From Bacteroidota bacterium (GTDB lineage: Bacteria; Bacteroidota; Bacteroidia; Chitinophagales; Chitinophagaceae): a DNA stretch of 6,233 nucleotides. The position numbers and the translations under genes are program-made. The stretch covers positions 1 to 6,233 of the forward strand of contig JAGWTK010000239.1 in NCBI GenBank assembly GCA_028876035.1, read 5' to 3'. The first letter of the stretch is position 1; each line of letters opens with the position of its first letter. Positions 5,361-6,233 of this stretch are shown here, piece after piece. The notes beneath the pieces were generated by a model that saw nothing but the letters and a program-made list of their open reading frames with translations, was not told where the DNA came from and searched no databases.

Positions 5361-6233
5361 TCAATTATGTTGCGCTACCCAAACAGATACGCTGCCGGGC
5401 AAACAACGGAATTCACCGTTTCCTTCCTCATCAATCGTAATTACGTCTTCACACTTCCCGAGATAATCAACAAATTTCTGTCCCTTTTTACCCGCGCCTG
5501 CATACATCTTCTTTACGCCGGCATCGCTATTCGACAGCAATACCACGCAGCCTGGCCGATTCTCACCCTCGATACCTTCGCGGGTCCAACCAACACAATT
5601 ACCGTGATCAAAGTAATCATGCTGCGGGCCATAGGCGTAGTCTTTGCGCAGCAATAAAAGCTTATCGATGTTTTCGCAGCCCGGCAGATAAATCTCATAT
5701 TCGTTGCCATCGCTGCCTTTATCCGTATACTTGGCTCCATACACATCGGGATAAAACACACAGGGATAACCTTTCTCCCGTAGCAGGATCAACGCATAGG
5801 CGATCGGCTTAAACCAGGGTTCTACCGGTGCTTCCAGTGCCTGCAGGGGTTGGGTGTCGTGGTTATCTACCACCGTAACGGCTAGTTCAGGCCGTGTTGC
5901 TACGAGCGTATTGTCAAAGATGCTGCGCATATCGAAGTCTTTGCCCGTTTTGGAAGCCACATGCATATTATGGTGCAGCGACGCATCAAACAACGACATG
6001 CGGCCTTCCGTTGCGTCGATATACTTCAATAAAAGCGGTAGGTTGCCGGGGGCCCAATATTCACCCACCGCAAATATTTCGCGTTGTGCAAATGCCCGCA
6101 GGCTGTCGAGCCACTCATTGTAAAACGGAGGTGCAATATGTTTTACTGCGTCAAGCCGAACGCCGTCGAAATCCAGCTGTTTGTAATACCAGTTACCCCA
6201 GCGTTTCAATTCCTCCCTCACCGCCGGGTTCCT
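5361..6233 (-). CDS. Alpha-amylase, GH13 subfamily 5 type (C-terminal part, 5' end outside window)
   Basis: The minus-strand frame is open from the right edge (RNPAVREELKRW...) to TGA at 5361-5363, giving 290 residues; the N-terminal part of a family usually about 480-510 aa is missing. The visible part covers the second half of the TIM barrel and the C-terminal beta domain. The three GH13 catalytic acids are seen: nucleophile Asp in DGVRLDAVKH (codon 6150-6152), acid/base Glu in AVGEYW (6060-6062) and the stabilising Asp in VVDNHDTQ (5856-5858). Other blocks typical of Bacillus liquefying-type amylases are FKPIAYALILLREKGYP, FYPDVYG, YAYGPQHDYFDH and GWTREG, with a C-terminal GSVSVWV strand. 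It should hydrolyse internal alpha-1,4 bonds of starch or glycogen-type glucans (EC 3.2.1.1). Whether it is cytoplasmic or exported cannot be judged without its N-terminus. It leads an apparent operon with the 157-aa gene and the 58-aa lipoprotein-like gene. Confidence 0.95.
   Translation of the reverse strand, partial: RNPAVREELKRWGNWYYKQLDFDGVRLDAVKHIAPPFYNEWLDSLRAFAQREIFAVGEYWAPGNLPLLLKYIDATEGRMSLFDASLHHNMHVASKTGKDFDMRSIFDNTLVATRPELAVTVVDNHDTQPLQALEAPVEPWFKPIAYALILLREKGYPCVFYPDVYGAKYTDKGSDGNEYEIYLPGCENIDKLLLLRKDYAYGPQHDYFDHGNCVGWTREGIEGENRPGCVVLLSNSDAGVKKMYAGAGKKGQKFVDYLGKCEDVITIDEEGNGEFRCLPGSVSVWVAQHN

Noticed and set aside
5250..5657. Plus-strand open frame of 135 aa
   Set aside because: It spans the amylase C-terminus and the start of the 157-aa gene in antisense, with no independent support.

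Overview
The window looks like a chromosomal segment of a member of the Bacteroidota, most likely in the Chitinophagaceae/Sphingobacteriia range. The evidence is the protein content: a BrkB/YihY protein, a CHASE3 sensor kinase, a CsbD and lmo0937 pair, a PA2169/DUF2383-like protein and a small lipobox protein of a type common in this phylum. Start codons are preceded by A/T-rich leaders without clear Shine-Dalgarno sequences. Base composition is intermediate and even, and I see no mobile element, tRNA, rRNA, CRISPR array or origin.

Left part (1-1509, minus strand): a YihY/BrkB inner-membrane protein is followed after 40 bp by the N-terminal 182 codons of an NtrC-type, sigma-54-activating response regulator, which runs off the left edge just after its Walker A motif.

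Centre (1658-2579, plus strand): a receiver-only response regulator with a TTG start comes first. After a 146-bp gap carrying a perfect inverted repeat come two very small stress-type genes, a 49-aa lmo0937-family membrane protein and a 65-aa CsbD protein. They are 17 bp apart and end in a strong rho-independent terminator. The terminator's T-tract touches the stop codon of the convergent CHASE3 histidine kinase (2578-3990, minus). The kinase start faces a divergent gene for a PA2169/DUF2383-like helical protein (4157-4609, plus).

Right part (4666-6233, minus strand): the C-terminal 290 residues of a GH13 subfamily 5 alpha-amylase with its catalytic triad, then an unrecognised 157-aa cytosolic-looking protein 21 bp downstream, then a 58-aa lipoprotein-like small membrane protein 23 bp further on. 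This looks like one transcription unit. A 13-bp-stem hairpin between it and the PA2169-like gene has A- and T-tracts placed to terminate transcription from both sides.

Inferred working: the CHASE3 kinase senses a periplasmic or envelope cue. Its HEVRNPL-type H-box resembles that of kinases that partner NtrC-type regulators. The NtrC-type regulator at the left edge and the lone receiver are both candidate partners, and the small stress proteins (lmo0937, CsbD, PA2169-like) are candidate outputs. Every component belongs to a known family or is a plain hypothetical. I found no convincing new system; the most open items are the 157-aa gene beside the amylase and the kinase/receiver/stress-protein grouping.
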